A stretch of 64,000 nt of DNA from Desulfomarina profundi (GCF_019703855.1 NZ_AP024086.1:868001-932000); one strand, 5' to 3'. Counted from the stretch's first letter, positions 19,426 through 28,121 are shown. Program-made: numbers and translations. The notes: generated by a model not told the origin, from the letters alone.

Positions 19426-19962
19426 TTAGTCAGTGATATGTTTCTCGGTAAATTGGGCCATCAGTTCATGGATGTTGTATGGTGGACGGATTTTGAAATA
19501 GTGGTCAACAATGGCGTGACCTAACTCATGGGCAAGGACGCGTAGCCCTGCATCATCAACAGAGATATAAATGGTATCTTCCGAGAGAGAATAGTAGGCG
19601 ATATGATTCACCTTTTTATGGTATTTTTGTTTGTAAACTGCCGAAACATCGTCTGAATCTTCGAGTAATACAACATGGATATGCATGTTGTTCGGAAACA
19701 TGTCGAGAACAACTTCCGCTTTTTCGATCAGGGTATCAAGTTTGGCCAGAACCTCATCTTCCACGGTGACAATATTTTTTTTCCTGACAATGTAGTTGAG
19801 TTTTCTGGTCAGCCGGATCTGGTCATTGAAATCATTTAACAGTTGTCTGTTGGCGTAGTGAAGGGTCGTGTATCTGCTTTTTGCCTCTCTGGCCTCTCCC
19901 GGGGCAGGGAGGCAATGGAAGTAGAACAGGAAAAGTAATAACCACGCAGCAGTTTTATTCAT
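19426..19962 (-). CDS. Secreted zinc-metallopeptidase-like protein (HExxH)
   Basis: 178 residues from the ATG at 19962, which overlaps the end of the upstream HAMP gene by eight bases; a longer frame exists but lacks a signal peptide at its start. Residues 1-22 (MNKTAAWLLLFLFYFHCLPA) are a signal peptide. The motif VLAHELGHAIVDHYF near residue 145 gives the HExxH zinc-peptidase signature. It is small for a peptidase. It is the last of three coupled genes with a PpiC-like and a HAMP-like protein, so a cell-envelope role is likely. Confidence 0.75.
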   Translation of the reverse strand: MNKTAAWLLLFLFYFHCLPAPGEAREAKSRYTTLHYANRQLLNDFNDQIRLTRKLNYIVRKKNIVTVEDEVLAKLDTLIEKAEVVLDMFPNNMHIHVVLLEDSDDVSAVYKQKYHKKVNHIAYYSLSEDTIYISVDDAGLRVLAHELGHAIVDHYFKIRPPYNIHELMAQFTEKHITD

Positions 19963-20569
19963 CCCGCAGAGTATATGATGAGCAGATTGTCTGAATCTTT
20001 TTATTGTTTTCTTCAATATTCCACAGGATGGCTTTCATTTCTTTCTTATGGTCTTCCGGTAAGGTGGAAGATTCAGTGTCGGCCTGTTCAAGGAGAGTTT
20101 TTACGGCCTCTGTGTGAATAGTCAGCTTTTTGAATGTTTCCGACAGGTCCCTGTTAAAAGTGTTGATCTGTCTGGCCAGTTCCTTACCTTCATCCCTGTA
20201 GCGCAGATGAATAACATCGCTCAAATCTTTTTTGAGCATTTTTGTAAGGGTTTTTTCAAAGCGAAACAGGGGGCCGGCAATGCGGTGCGTGATCAGCATT
20301 GCGGCAATGGTAATAAATACTGCCCCCAATACGATAAAGATCCAGTGGGCTGTCAGAATACTTTTCAGCAGCATCAAAGGAGTTCGCCCCAGCTGGAGGT
20401 CACTGTTTGTATAGGAGATGGTTAAAGTATCCGCAGAGAAATAGCCGAGGAGTATGATGAAAAAGAGACATCCGCCGGTAACGAAAAGGAAATAACCGAA
20501 AATCAGTTTCCCCTGGAGCTCTTTTTTGATGAAGATGTTTCTTCTCTTATACTGTTTTGTCATGGTCAT
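19955..20569 (-). CDS. Membrane protein with HAMP-like domain
   Basis: About 204 residues from the ATG that overlaps the upstream stop (ATGA at 20566-20569); an ATG two codons later is also possible. Two transmembrane segments (GYFLFVTGGCLFFIILLGYF and HWIFIVLGAVFITIAAMLI) bracket a short outer segment. A HAMP-like linker follows (RIAGPLFRFEKTLTKM to DEGKELARQINTF) and then coiled coil. It has no kinase, methyl-accepting or cyclase output domain. It could pass an envelope signal to the coupled secreted peptidase, or be structural. Confidence 0.75.
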   Translation of the reverse strand: MTMTKQYKRRNIFIKKELQGKLIFGYFLFVTGGCLFFIILLGYFSADTLTISYTNSDLQLGRTPLMLLKSILTAHWIFIVLGAVFITIAAMLITHRIAGPLFRFEKTLTKMLKKDLSDVIHLRYRDEGKELARQINTFNRDLSETFKKLTIHTEAVKTLLEQADTESSTLPEDHKKEMKAILWNIEENNKKIQTICSSYTLRDE

Positions 20570-21312
20570 TTTTTTTCTGTTGGTTGATAAATGGTTATGG
20601 AGGCATTTTTCTTCAGACCTGCCAGCCATTTCTGCATCTGCCTTTCACGTTTGAACTGGATAAGAATATCACGGATTTTTTTCCGATCCTGATGGGAAAC
20701 GGTGGTTGCCGGAGATGGTTCAATTGTATCAAGGCGTATAACAGTTTTATCACTGCCGGTATCTGAAGTAATTCTGAATTCACCCGGAGAAAGTGAGAAG
20801 AGCGTAAGCCTCAGTGGGAGTGCAAGGTCATCAAAAAGAACCGTATTGGTAATCCCCGGTGCTGTTGTAATTTGGTCGGAGGATTTGGGAACAGAGTCGA
20901 GTTGGGTGTAGGTTACCAGTTTTCCGGTAAAAGAGAGATACCGGTCTATTTCCCGGTCAGTTACTGAGACTTTGATTTTGCTGTTCTGCCGATCCAGAAG
21001 CACTTTAATTAGTGAATTTTCATAGTAATTCTGCAGTGCTTCCCTGAAAGAAGGTTCCCTGTCAATACCCTGGCGTTGAGCTTCCTGGAGAAGAATTTCA
21101 CGGGTTATGGCTTCATCGACTATATCTGACAGGTCTTGAGAATGATAGCCGAACTTTCCGTACCGGGATTCGATTGTTTTTCTGGCAAGATCGTGGCCGT
21201 TAATTGTTACAGCTATATCTGTCTGCGGTTCAGGTTTAGTCGGCAGCAGGAAGTAAAATGAAAAGAGGGTTATTGCCAGGACGATGGCTATGATGAAATA
21301 GATATATTTCAT
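20566..21312 (-). CDS. PpiC/SurA-like peptidyl-prolyl isomerase-type periplasmic protein
   Basis: 248 residues with an N-terminal membrane anchor (IYFIIAIVLAITLFSFYFLL). A SurA-type chaperone region follows (EAITREILLQEAQRQGID and then FREALQNYYENSLIKVLLD). The C-terminal half resembles a degenerate parvulin domain (SPGEFRI, then VIRLDTIEP). It is similar in layout to EpsD-type PPIases near exopolysaccharide loci. It begins an operon of three overlapping genes ending with the HExxH protein. Confidence 0.7.
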   Translation of the reverse strand: MKYIYFIIAIVLAITLFSFYFLLPTKPEPQTDIAVTINGHDLARKTIESRYGKFGYHSQDLSDIVDEAITREILLQEAQRQGIDREPSFREALQNYYENSLIKVLLDRQNSKIKVSVTDREIDRYLSFTGKLVTYTQLDSVPKSSDQITTAPGITNTVLFDDLALPLRLTLFSLSPGEFRITSDTGSDKTVIRLDTIEPSPATTVSHQDRKKIRDILIQFKRERQMQKWLAGLKKNASITIYQPTEKK

Positions 21313-21398
21313 GGTGTGTTGTTTGTACTGAAAAGAGGTTATTTTACAGTTGACGGCCCGCAGGATACCGAGTTTATGGGGAATTGGTTTATTTTATA

Positions 21399-21430
21399 CC
21401 TAAATCCTGCAATTGGCAAGTTCGGAGTCT
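21399..21430 (+). repeat. Family A left-end fragment
   Basis: TA followed by CCTAAATCCTGCAATTGGCA and GTTCGGAG, matching the left end of family A. No right end is found. It sits in the 144 bp gap between the PpiC-like gene and the end of the cation exchanger gene. Confidence 0.6.
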
Positions 21431-21456
21431 TCGCTACCTGTCGGAGTTGCTTAATC

Positions 21457-22296
21457 TTACGTCAGCAGATAGGCGGTGATACCAATGGCTGCAAGCCAGA
21501 TATTTGTGATATTGGAAACAGTGATATTGAGAATTGCCCCAAGCCTGTTTCCTCTTCTCAGTAAAACAATACAGGATTTGAACTCGGGCCAGCTGGTCAG
21601 GCTGGCAAGAACGATAAAACCTATCACTCCTTTGGGTGCGTGGGAGTTTGCTGCCGCAAAAGAGACAACGGGATCAAGGAAATAGCCGGCAACGGTAAGA
21701 ATCAGAATTGACGGGAAAAGCCAGAGAGATGGATTGAAAGAAAAATCTTCTTCCTCCTCCTTTCCAGGTTCCGTGGGGCGAATAAAGAAAAAGAGCAGGG
21801 AGAGGGGTATTACAATCACCAGCCACCAGACGTAATGAGATGGAGAGAGCAGGAAAAATCCGGCAGCAAGCAGGGCCGTGGTACAGAGTGTTACCACACT
21901 GTACACTCTGTGAACTGAAAAGGTTTTTATAAATTGATGGCAGAGCAGGGTAGCTGCAATCAGCAATATGGGATTCATAAAATTGGACCCCAGTGGTGTT
22001 GAAGCTGCAAAAACGATATCACCGGCAAAGAGACCTGCCAGAAGGCAGATGGCTTCAGGGCCATTCGTTATAAATCCAGTCAGTGTACCTATTCCTTTTT
22101 TCTTTTTCAGGCATTCAATAATGATTTCCACGGCCAGGGAAATAAGAAGCATTTCCACGATTACGCCACTGGCCCCGATAAAAGTAAGATTCAGGTCGCC
22201 ACCGAAAAGCAGGGCAGAGCCGAAGAAGAATGCCAATACCAGGACCCAGATGATAAGATCCAGTTTACCGATAGAACTGACAAGGAATGTTTTCAA
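21457..22296 (-). CDS. Sodium/calcium exchanger family membrane protein (cation antiporter)
   Basis: 279 residues with about ten hydrophobic segments and the two inverted alpha-repeats of the CaCA family. Repeat 1 has TGFITNGPEAICLLAG and STPLGSNFMNP; repeat 2 has LTSWPEFKSCIVLL and ITVSNITNIW. An acidic cytosolic loop (EPGKEEEEDF) separates them. It would exchange Ca2+ or Na+ against H+ or Na+. It overlaps the upstream thioredoxin-like gene by four bases, so the two are translationally coupled. Confidence 0.85.
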   Translation of the reverse strand: MKTFLVSSIGKLDLIIWVLVLAFFFGSALLFGGDLNLTFIGASGVIVEMLLISLAVEIIIECLKKKKGIGTLTGFITNGPEAICLLAGLFAGDIVFAASTPLGSNFMNPILLIAATLLCHQFIKTFSVHRVYSVVTLCTTALLAAGFFLLSPSHYVWWLVIVIPLSLLFFFIRPTEPGKEEEEDFSFNPSLWLFPSILILTVAGYFLDPVVSFAAANSHAPKGVIGFIVLASLTSWPEFKSCIVLLRRGNRLGAILNITVSNITNIWLAAIGITAYLLT

Positions 22297-22568
22297 GGTT
22301 TTCTGTTGTTTTGCTTATGGCGGGAGATGAAATCCTCAATCGATTTTCTGTTGAGATAGATGGAGCTGAGGGTTTCTTTTCCTATTACAAGTGCAGGTAT
22401 CATTCGGATGCCGGTTTCCATGAACCTGAGAGGTGAACTCAGGATATCAACTTCTTCCACATCGATAGTGCTGTCTTCTTTGATGGCAGCCCTGAGATAT
22501 TTTCCGGCCAGAAAACATCTGGGACAGAGTTTTGAGCGATAAAAGGTTATTTTTATTTTTTCTTCCAT
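22293..22568 (-). CDS. Small thioredoxin/glutaredoxin-like protein with CPRC motif
   Basis: About 91 residues from ATG 22568; an in-frame GTG at 22574 is an alternative. The N-terminus KITFYRSKLCPRC carries a CxxC redox pair at the start of helix 1, followed by a cis-Pro-type segment (GIRMIPALVIG) as in the thioredoxin fold. It is probably a cytosolic thiol-disulfide protein. Coupling to the cation exchanger is by a four-base overlap. Confidence 0.75.
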   Translation of the reverse strand: MEEKIKITFYRSKLCPRCFLAGKYLRAAIKEDSTIDVEEVDILSSPLRFMETGIRMIPALVIGKETLSSIYLNRKSIEDFISRHKQNNRKP

Positions 22569-22812
22569 GATCACTTACAAATAATTAAAGTTATAAAAAC
22601 AGGCAGTAACACCTCGTGATCAGTTGCGATTGCAGTCGTGAAGAGTCGTGGACCCGGATTTGAATGTTGCCCGGCAGGATACATGAAGTTTACTATTTTC
22701 TCAACAGGTGAGTGAGAATGGCGATTTTATAACGGCGATTTCTTCGGTGACGTATGGTATAATGAATACAGGAGATTCGGCTCCTAACCAGATTCGAGGA
22801 AAAGGAGGCAAA

Positions 22813-23454
22813 ATGTATATTCTGGAGCACATGACTCCCGACCCGATTACAGTTTCTTCAGAGATATTACTTCCTGAGGCCCGTTTAATCCTGAATCAGA
22901 ATGATTTCAGGCATCTTCCGGTTGTTGACAGAGACAGAAAACTGATTGGAATTATTACGGACCGGGATCTGAGATCGGCGTACCCTTCGTCAGTTACCTC
23001 AAAAAGTGAGCGTATGCTGATCTATGCGCGGGTTGAAAAGACCAGGGTAGCCGAAATTATGACCACTTCCTGTTCGACCCTGGGGCCTGCTGCCACCATT
23101 GATGATGCCTTGCTGATTTTTGACCGGGATAAGGTGGGTGGCATTCCGGTAGTTAGCGAGGAAGGTGTGGTTATCGGTATTTTTTCCATGCGTGATCTTA
23201 CTGCGGCCTATAGAAAATTGTTTGGAGTCGAGGAAAAAGGGTCCATGCTGATCACGGTTGAGGACGACGGCAGAGAGACTTTAATGAGCGAACTGGTTTT
23301 ACTGCTGGAAAAGAATTCTATTCCTCTTACCCGACTGATACGACTCCGTCATTGGCAGGAAGGTGCCAGAATCTATATGAGAGTAAATACGCTGAAGCCG
23401 GGGATGGTCAACAAGTTACTGATCCGAAATGGCTATATTCCCCTTGCACCGTAA
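22813..23454 (+). CDS. CBS-domain pair protein
   Basis: 213 residues from the ATG after AAAGGAGGC; the open frame further upstream has no ribosome site. CBS domain 1 (about 1-60) has MTPDPITV, FRHLPVVD and GIITDRDL; domain 2 (about 78-135) has IMTTSCSTL, GGIPVVSEEG and GIFSMRDL. The C-terminal ~70 residues may form an ACT-like domain (SMLITVEDDGRETL). Such proteins sense adenine nucleotides. The partner is not evident from the neighbours. Confidence 0.85.
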   Translation: MYILEHMTPDPITVSSEILLPEARLILNQNDFRHLPVVDRDRKLIGIITDRDLRSAYPSSVTSKSERMLIYARVEKTRVAEIMTTSCSTLGPAATIDDALLIFDRDKVGGIPVVSEEGVVIGIFSMRDLTAAYRKLFGVEEKGSMLITVEDDGRETLMSELVLLLEKNSIPLTRLIRLRHWQEGARIYMRVNTLKPGMVNKLLIRNGYIPLAP

Positions 23455-23528
23455 CCTGGACAGCTTCAGTATCGTATCTGTCCGTAATATGCACTTGGAA
23501 CATCCCAGGGAAAGAACAGGAAAAATCA

Positions 23529-24182
23529 GTGGAGAGTGAACAGAACCATTGCAGGAGATGTGGCAATTGCTGCAGACAGGGAGGGCCGGCGCTTCATACA
23601 CAGGATCTGGAGTTGATCCGGTCCGGACGGCTTCCCGTGAGAAGTCTCATTACTGTTCGGAAGGGAGAACTTGCATATAATCCCATAAAAAAGAAAATCT
23701 GTCCTGCCGGAGTAGAACTGGTTAAAATAAGGGGTACCGGGAGGCAGTGGGACTGTTGTTTCCATGATGAGGAAAAAGGCTGCACCATTTATGAAGACAG
23801 GCCCAGGGCCTGTCGGGTTCTTAAGTGCTGGGATACGGAAGAAATCCTTGCTCTCGTGGAAAAAGAGACATTGACCCGCATTGATATTCTCCTGGAAGAT
23901 GATCCTCTGGTCGAAGTAATCAGGGAACACGAACGGATATGTCCCTGTCCGGATTTTGAGTATCTTCGTCGGAGTATTGAAAATTTGTCAGACCGGGAAA
24001 AAAGGGAACTGGAAAAATGTGTAAGGAATGATCTACGTTTCCGGGCCAGGATTATAGAAGATTTTGATCTGGATCTGAACCGGGAGCTTTTTTATTTTGG
24101 CAGGCCCCTTTTCCACCTGCTCCAACCCCTGGGAGTTGGATTCAGTGAATCCGGCGGAGAGGTAAATCTCAGGTGGAAATAA
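23529..24182 (+). CDS. YkgJ-type cysteine-cluster protein (putative zinc/iron-chelating)
   Basis: About 217 residues from the GTG at 23529; the longer frame would overlap the CBS gene without signals. The N-terminus CRRCGNCCRQGGPAL, then CCFHDEEKGCTIYEDRPRAC, is the Cys pattern of the YkgJ/CxxCxxCC family, and a further CPCPDF lies downstream. The family is thought to bind Fe-S or zinc, with unknown activity. A strong terminator follows immediately. Confidence 0.8.
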   Translation: MESEQNHCRRCGNCCRQGGPALHTQDLELIRSGRLPVRSLITVRKGELAYNPIKKKICPAGVELVKIRGTGRQWDCCFHDEEKGCTIYEDRPRACRVLKCWDTEEILALVEKETLTRIDILLEDDPLVEVIREHERICPCPDFEYLRRSIENLSDREKRELEKCVRNDLRFRARIIEDFDLDLNRELFYFGRPLFHLLQPLGVGFSESGGEVNLRWK

Positions 24183-24218
24183 AAAGCCTGAGCCCCGGGT
24201 GGCCGGGATCAGGCTTTT
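24182..24218. terminator. Bidirectional terminator between convergent genes
   Basis: AAAAAGCCTGA near 24182-24191 pairs with TCAGGCTTTT near 24209-24218, with an inner CCGG/CCGG pair. A and T tracts on either side serve both the YkgJ-type gene and the minus-strand ferredoxin-domain gene. Confidence 0.85.
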
Positions 24219-24238
24219 GTGATAAGACGGATCGTTTG

Positions 24239-25000
24239 CTACCAGGTTTTTCGGGCCAGTTCCTCTCCCTGGGTGGAGATTGTAACCTGTTCGACAGGAA
24301 CGCTCTTGCCAGCTCTTTCAATAGCCTTTTTGATGATGATATTCATTGCGGAACAGCAGGGGACCTCCATGATGAGGATCGTCAGGCTTTTCAGTTCGCA
24401 TGTCTTTATTATTTCTGCGAAACGGTCCACGTAACTTTCGGCATCGTCGAACTTGGGACATCCCATCATGACAGTTTTTCCCTGGAGATATTTTTCCTGG
24501 AAATTTCTTGCTGCCACCGCGCAGCAGTCAGCTGCCACAAGGAGATCACTGTTTTTAAGAAACGGTGCCTGGGGCGGCACGAGACGAATCTGAACCGGCC
24601 AATGGGACAGCAGGGAAGCGGTTTTACCGGATGCGGCTATTTCCACGGGGACATTTGCTGTCTGACATGAAGACTGCTGTTGTCCGGCAGAGGGAAAGGA
24701 TTGAATATGAGTTGATGCACAACCGCAATCCATCGTTTCTGCCGCCTGTTCTTTTTCTTTGGCCAGATATTCCTCTACTGCTTCTTCGTCAAATTCATCC
24801 GCTTCTCTTTCAATTATTTTCAACGCTCCTGTCGGGCAGGAACCGAGGCAGGCACCAAGTCCGTCACACAGGTTTTCGGCAACCAGTTTGGCTTTGCCAT
24901 CGACAATCTTCAGAGATCCTTCAGCGCAGTCAGGTACACACTGTCCACAACCGTCACACAGTTCTTCATCTATCTCAATTATTTTTCTCATTGCTTTCAT
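24239..25000 (-). CDS. Two-[4Fe-4S] ferredoxin-domain protein with C-terminal Cys-rich region, beside hcp
   Basis: About 253 residues from the ATG at 25000, eight bases after GGGAGG. The N-terminus has two cluster-binding motifs, CDGCGQCVPDC and CDGLGACLGSC; in the second, the second Cys of CxxCxxC is replaced by Leu. A linker with CGCASTH leads to a C-terminal region with AADCCAVAA, MMGCPKFDD and EVPCCSAMN. I know such proteins from sulfate reducers near hcp but not their activity; electron supply to Hcp is a plausible inference. A perfect FNR-type palindrome lies 116 bp upstream. Confidence 0.8.
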   Translation of the reverse strand: MKAMRKIIEIDEELCDGCGQCVPDCAEGSLKIVDGKAKLVAENLCDGLGACLGSCPTGALKIIEREADEFDEEAVEEYLAKEKEQAAETMDCGCASTHIQSFPSAGQQQSSCQTANVPVEIAASGKTASLLSHWPVQIRLVPPQAPFLKNSDLLVAADCCAVAARNFQEKYLQGKTVMMGCPKFDDAESYVDRFAEIIKTCELKSLTILIMEVPCCSAMNIIIKKAIERAGKSVPVEQVTISTQGEELARKTW

Positions 25001-25057
25001 GACCATCCTCCCGGCGGTTTTTCTTCTATCGATCATTTAATGGAGTTACTATTCATT

Positions 25058-25085
25058 GTCATATCTGAAAATCCCCAGATATGAC
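25058..25085 (-). promoter_or_regulatory. Leader hairpin containing the family D end motif
   Basis: GTCATATCTG pairs perfectly with CAGATATGAC around an eight-base loop. Read on the minus strand it includes GGATTTTCAGATA, also found at the 3' end of family D elements upstream of hcp and of the gene at 57226. It lies in the probable 5' leader of the ferredoxin-domain gene. Confidence 0.5.
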
Positions 25086-25115
25086 TGCATAATAACATTG
25101 GAATGGGAAATATCC

Positions 25116-25129
25116 TTGATCTGGATCAA
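25116..25129 (-). promoter_or_regulatory. CRP/FNR-family operator candidate (TTGAT-N4-ATCAA)
   Basis: TTGATCTGGATCAA is a perfect match to the FNR half-site pattern with the standard four-base spacer. It is 116 bp upstream of the ferredoxin-domain gene and just downstream of the hcp-side terminator, as expected for a separate promoter of that gene. Confidence 0.65.
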
Positions 25130-25157
25130 GTTCTGTTATTTTCTTCCACTGTGCAAC

Positions 25158-25190
25158 AAAAAGGCGGGGTGCATCTGCAACCCGCCTTTT
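25158..25190. terminator. Strong stem-loop downstream of hcp
   Basis: AAAAAGGCGGG pairs with CCCGCCTTTT around GTGCATCTGCAA. Flanking A and T tracts make it an intrinsic terminator in both directions. It separates the hcp transcript from the promoter region of the ferredoxin-domain gene. Confidence 0.8.
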
Positions 25191-25199
25191 GTGCTGATA

Positions 25200-25236
25200 A
25201 TTGCAGGATTTAGGTCAAACATAAATCCTGTACTTC
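25200..25236. repeat. Two family A ends placed back to back
   Basis: AATTGCAGGATTTAGG at 25199-25214 is a family A outer end, followed after a few bases by CATAAATCCTGTACTTCAAG, the opposite end in reversed order. It looks like the scar of a rearranged or deleted element. Confidence 0.5.
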
Positions 25237-25245
25237 AAGAATAAA

Positions 25246-25273
25246 CATGGCTGAGCCATAAGGTTCAGCCATG
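25246..25273 (-). terminator. Stem-loop directly after hcp
   Basis: CATGGCTGAGCC pairs with GGTTCAGCCATG around ATAA. The minus-strand transcript continues into TTTATTC. The stem sequence resembles the ATGGCTGA part of family D elements, so this may be a domesticated repeat. Confidence 0.6.
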
Positions 25274-25278
25274 CCGGT

Positions 25279-26913
25279 TTATCCAAGAATGGTCTTGAGA
25301 TCTTCCGCCGGAGTTTCCGCAATCGGCTTACAGTCAAAATTCTCGACGAGGACGTCCAGAACATTAGGTGTAATAAAAGCCGGCAGGGAGGGTCCAAGAC
25401 GGATATCCTTGATACCCAGGCTGAAGAGAGTGAGCAGGATAACAACCGCCTTCTGTTCATACCAGGAAAGAATCATTGAGAGCGGCAGGTCATTGACGCC
25501 ACAGTCAAAGGCATTGGCGAGTGCTACTGCGATCTGAATGGCGGAATAGGCATCATTGCACTGTCCCACATCGAGAAGTCTCGGGATTCCCCCGATATCA
25601 CCAAGTTTTTTGTCAAAGAAACGGAATTTTCCGCAGGCCAGGGTCAGAATCATACAGTCTTCTGGCACCTGCTCAACAAACTCCGTGTAGTAATTTCTTC
25701 CAGGTTTCGCCCCATCACAACCGCCCACGAGGAAGAAGTGGCGGATGGCCTTGCTTTTGACACCTTCAATAACCTTATCCGCCACACCGAGCACGGTGTT
25801 ACGGGCAAAACCGGTGAGTACGCTGCCTTTATCGGTATCCTCGGGAAAACCCGGTAATGCCAGGGCACGTTCAATAACCGGCGTGAAATCCTTGTCCTCT
25901 CCAATGTGAGTGACATCAGGCCAGCCGACCAGTCCGGTGGTGAAAACATTGTCTTTGTAGGAGTCTTTCGGCTTCTGGATACAGTTGGTGGTGAAGAGAA
26001 TTGCACCAGGGAATTCAGGAAATTCCTTGGCCTGGTTCTGCCAGGCAGTACCAAAATGTCCATAAAAATGGTCATATTTTTTCAGTTCCGGATAGGCATG
26101 GCAGGGCAGCATTTCACCATGGGTGTAAATGTTGATGCCTTTTCCTTCTGTCTGTTGCAGAAGGAGATCAAGGTCTTTCAGGTCATGACCGGTAACGACG
26201 ATGGCTTTCCCGGCTTTGGCACCCAAGGGAACTTCAGTCGGAGTCGGATGACCGTAGGTCCCGGTGTTACCCGCATCAAGCAGTTCCATGGCCTTCAGAT
26301 TCACTTCACCACATTTCAGTGTGATACCCACCAGCTGTTCAAGGGACTGTCCACCTTTGGTGAACTCTGCCAGGGTATCATGAATATATTCAAAGACAGA
26401 ATCATCTTCCTGCCCGAGAATGGCCGCATGGTCAGCATAGGCGGCAAGACCGCGAATACCGTATACAGTTATCTGCTTCAGGGAGCGGAGATCTTCATTT
26501 TCGTCCAGGCTGTTCATGAAATCAAGTTCCATTCCCTGGGCAATCAGACCGTCAAGGGAGTCAGCCGGAGTAAAGTTTGCGGCGGCCGCATCAAAAGCAG
26601 TGCTTCCTCCGGCAGCTTTAACTTTTTCTTTCAAGGCTTCCCGTAATTCAACTGCCTTGTTGATTAAGGTTTCAAAACGTCTGGGGTCAAAGTCTACATT
26701 GGTCAGGCAGGAAAACACAGCTTCAGCCGTGAACCTGTTGATGTCGTTATCGACAATACCGTTTTTCCTCGCTTCTACCGCCACGACCGATAATCCCTGG
26801 ACTGAGTAGGTCAGTAGATCCTGAAGTGCAGCTACGTCTTCTGTTTTTCCACAGACACCGATTTTTGTACAGGCCATACCTTTGGCAGTTTGTTCGCATT
26901 GATTGCAAAACAT
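25279..26913 (-). CDS. hcp: Hydroxylamine reductase / hybrid-cluster protein
   Basis: 544 residues, the full length of the family. The N-terminus has the proximal-cluster motif CNQCEQTAKGMACTKIGVC (CxxC-x8-C-x5-C). Downstream are hybrid-cluster ligand regions such as TNCIQKPKDSY, LVGGCDGAKPGR and ACGKFRF. In vivo the enzyme mainly reduces nitric oxide and can reduce hydroxylamine. The start ATG has a good site (AGGAGG). Upstream lie a family D repeat and a TTGAC-N4-GTCAA operator candidate. Confidence 0.97.
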   Translation of the reverse strand: MFCNQCEQTAKGMACTKIGVCGKTEDVAALQDLLTYSVQGLSVVAVEARKNGIVDNDINRFTAEAVFSCLTNVDFDPRRFETLINKAVELREALKEKVKAAGGSTAFDAAAANFTPADSLDGLIAQGMELDFMNSLDENEDLRSLKQITVYGIRGLAAYADHAAILGQEDDSVFEYIHDTLAEFTKGGQSLEQLVGITLKCGEVNLKAMELLDAGNTGTYGHPTPTEVPLGAKAGKAIVVTGHDLKDLDLLLQQTEGKGINIYTHGEMLPCHAYPELKKYDHFYGHFGTAWQNQAKEFPEFPGAILFTTNCIQKPKDSYKDNVFTTGLVGWPDVTHIGEDKDFTPVIERALALPGFPEDTDKGSVLTGFARNTVLGVADKVIEGVKSKAIRHFFLVGGCDGAKPGRNYYTEFVEQVPEDCMILTLACGKFRFFDKKLGDIGGIPRLLDVGQCNDAYSAIQIAVALANAFDCGVNDLPLSMILSWYEQKAVVILLTLFSLGIKDIRLGPSLPAFITPNVLDVLVENFDCKPIAETPAEDLKTILG

Positions 26914-26966
26914 AATGTCCTCCTTAATAAGACAAATCCGGCTATCCTCTCTGGATAGTCCTCTTG

Positions 26967-27090
26967 TTTATCTGAAAATCCAGTCACAGAAGGTATTTCT
27001 GCCGCAGTCTGGATTTTCATTTGTTTTTGTACCTTCAGGGATCAAACACCCGAAAGGCAAAATGACTGAGCTGTATGATTCAGCCATCAT
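26967..27090 (-). repeat. Family D element in the hcp leader
   Basis: On the minus strand it reads ATGGCTGAATCATACAGCTC, then ACAAATGAAAATCCAGACTG, CGGCAG and GGATTTTCAGATAAAC. This matches the tandem units at 57026-57211. Inner inverted repeats TGAAAATCCAG (26973-26983) and CTGGATTTTCA (27009-27019) are perfect. It lies between the operator candidate at 27162 and the hcp ribosome site, so it is probably transcribed as 5' untranslated RNA. Confidence 0.65.
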
Positions 27091-27161
27091 GTATCGATTT
27101 GATGAAAACAGCCCGTTTCAGGCTTTGAGAGGGACTCTACACTAAGAGTGTCTCAATATCT

Positions 27162-27175
27162 TTGACTTACGTCAA
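27162..27175 (-). promoter_or_regulatory. HcpR-like CRP/FNR-family operator candidate upstream of hcp
   Basis: TTGACTTACGTCAA is an exact TTGAC-N4-GTCAA palindrome. I recall this pattern as the consensus for HcpR, the CRP/FNR-family regulator of hcp in deltaproteobacteria. It lies 248 bp before the hcp start. Confidence 0.65.
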
Positions 27176-27227
27176 GGTATAATTATTATTCCGCTTCAGT
27201 GAAATGGAGAATTCCATCTCAGGCAGG

Positions 27228-28022
27228 TTATTTTTTTTGAAACACAGCCATCAGGATAGAATTATTACAGGATTTGACCGGCTCCAGCTCATAATTACCA
27301 TAACTCTTTTCAAGAATAAATCCAGCGTGCCAAAAGAGTTCAAGCCAGGTTTCAAATGAAAAAGCTGCAACAGTATAGAAATGATTATAGTCACCGTTAG
27401 CCTGTCCTGTTTTCATGGGTCTTATCCGAAATCTTTCCTCGATTTCAATGAGTCCTGAAGCTGAATTATATTTTTTCAGAACCTCTTTTATTACTTTTCC
27501 CCCGGTTGGTCTGTCAAACATCTGGAACTGGAAGGTTTTGCCCTTTTGTCTCAATGTATTCAAAGCAGGCAGGTAGAGCTGGAGGCAGAGCAGGCCCTGG
27601 TTTGCAAGAAAGGTTGTACATTGGTGAAGACAGGTGAGAATGTCATCCCTGTGTGGTAGCAGGTTCAGAGTATTGTAGGGTATGATGATGGAATTGAAAT
27701 GACATGAAAATGCCATGTTGAGCATGTCCATACAGAGAAAATGGCAACTTCTTCCGACACTATTCCTGGCTTTCTTCAGCATGGGCAACGAGATGTCAAT
27801 TGCGGTTATTTTTCTTTTGTGATCAGTAAGTTGCCTGCAGACCCTTCCGTTGCCGCAACCAATTTCAAGGATATTTCCACTTTCGGGCAGATGGCACTGG
27901 TAAAACGGGATATCCGCTGAGAAAGTATCCATTTCAAGGCTGTAGAGATCACTGTAGAGTTCTCTCGTGATGGGAAGAAAGATATCTTCAGGTTCTTCGT
28001 CATAATTTTTATATATTTTCAT
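27228..28022 (-). CDS. Class I SAM-dependent methyltransferase
   Basis: About 264 residues from ATG 28022 (MKIYKNYDEEP); ATG 28052 is an alternative and neither has a strong ribosome site. Motif I is ILEIGCGNGRVCRQL, motif II is ITAIDISLPMLKKA and a post-I acidic segment is CMDMLNM. It ends with strands typical of the fold (NHFYTVAAFSFETW). The substrate is unknown. It lies divergent from the rubrerythrin gene. Confidence 0.8.
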   Translation of the reverse strand: MKIYKNYDEEPEDIFLPITRELYSDLYSLEMDTFSADIPFYQCHLPESGNILEIGCGNGRVCRQLTDHKRKITAIDISLPMLKKARNSVGRSCHFLCMDMLNMAFSCHFNSIIIPYNTLNLLPHRDDILTCLHQCTTFLANQGLLCLQLYLPALNTLRQKGKTFQFQMFDRPTGGKVIKEVLKKYNSASGLIEIEERFRIRPMKTGQANGDYNHFYTVAAFSFETWLELFWHAGFILEKSYGNYELEPVKSCNNSILMAVFQKK

Positions 28023-28121
28023 TGGAGTTTTCTGGTTATCTGATCCTGTCATCAGGAATACAGGAGTAGTCACGGATGTTAATACGAGCCGGAAAAATAT
28101 GAAACACAATAGAATTATTGC

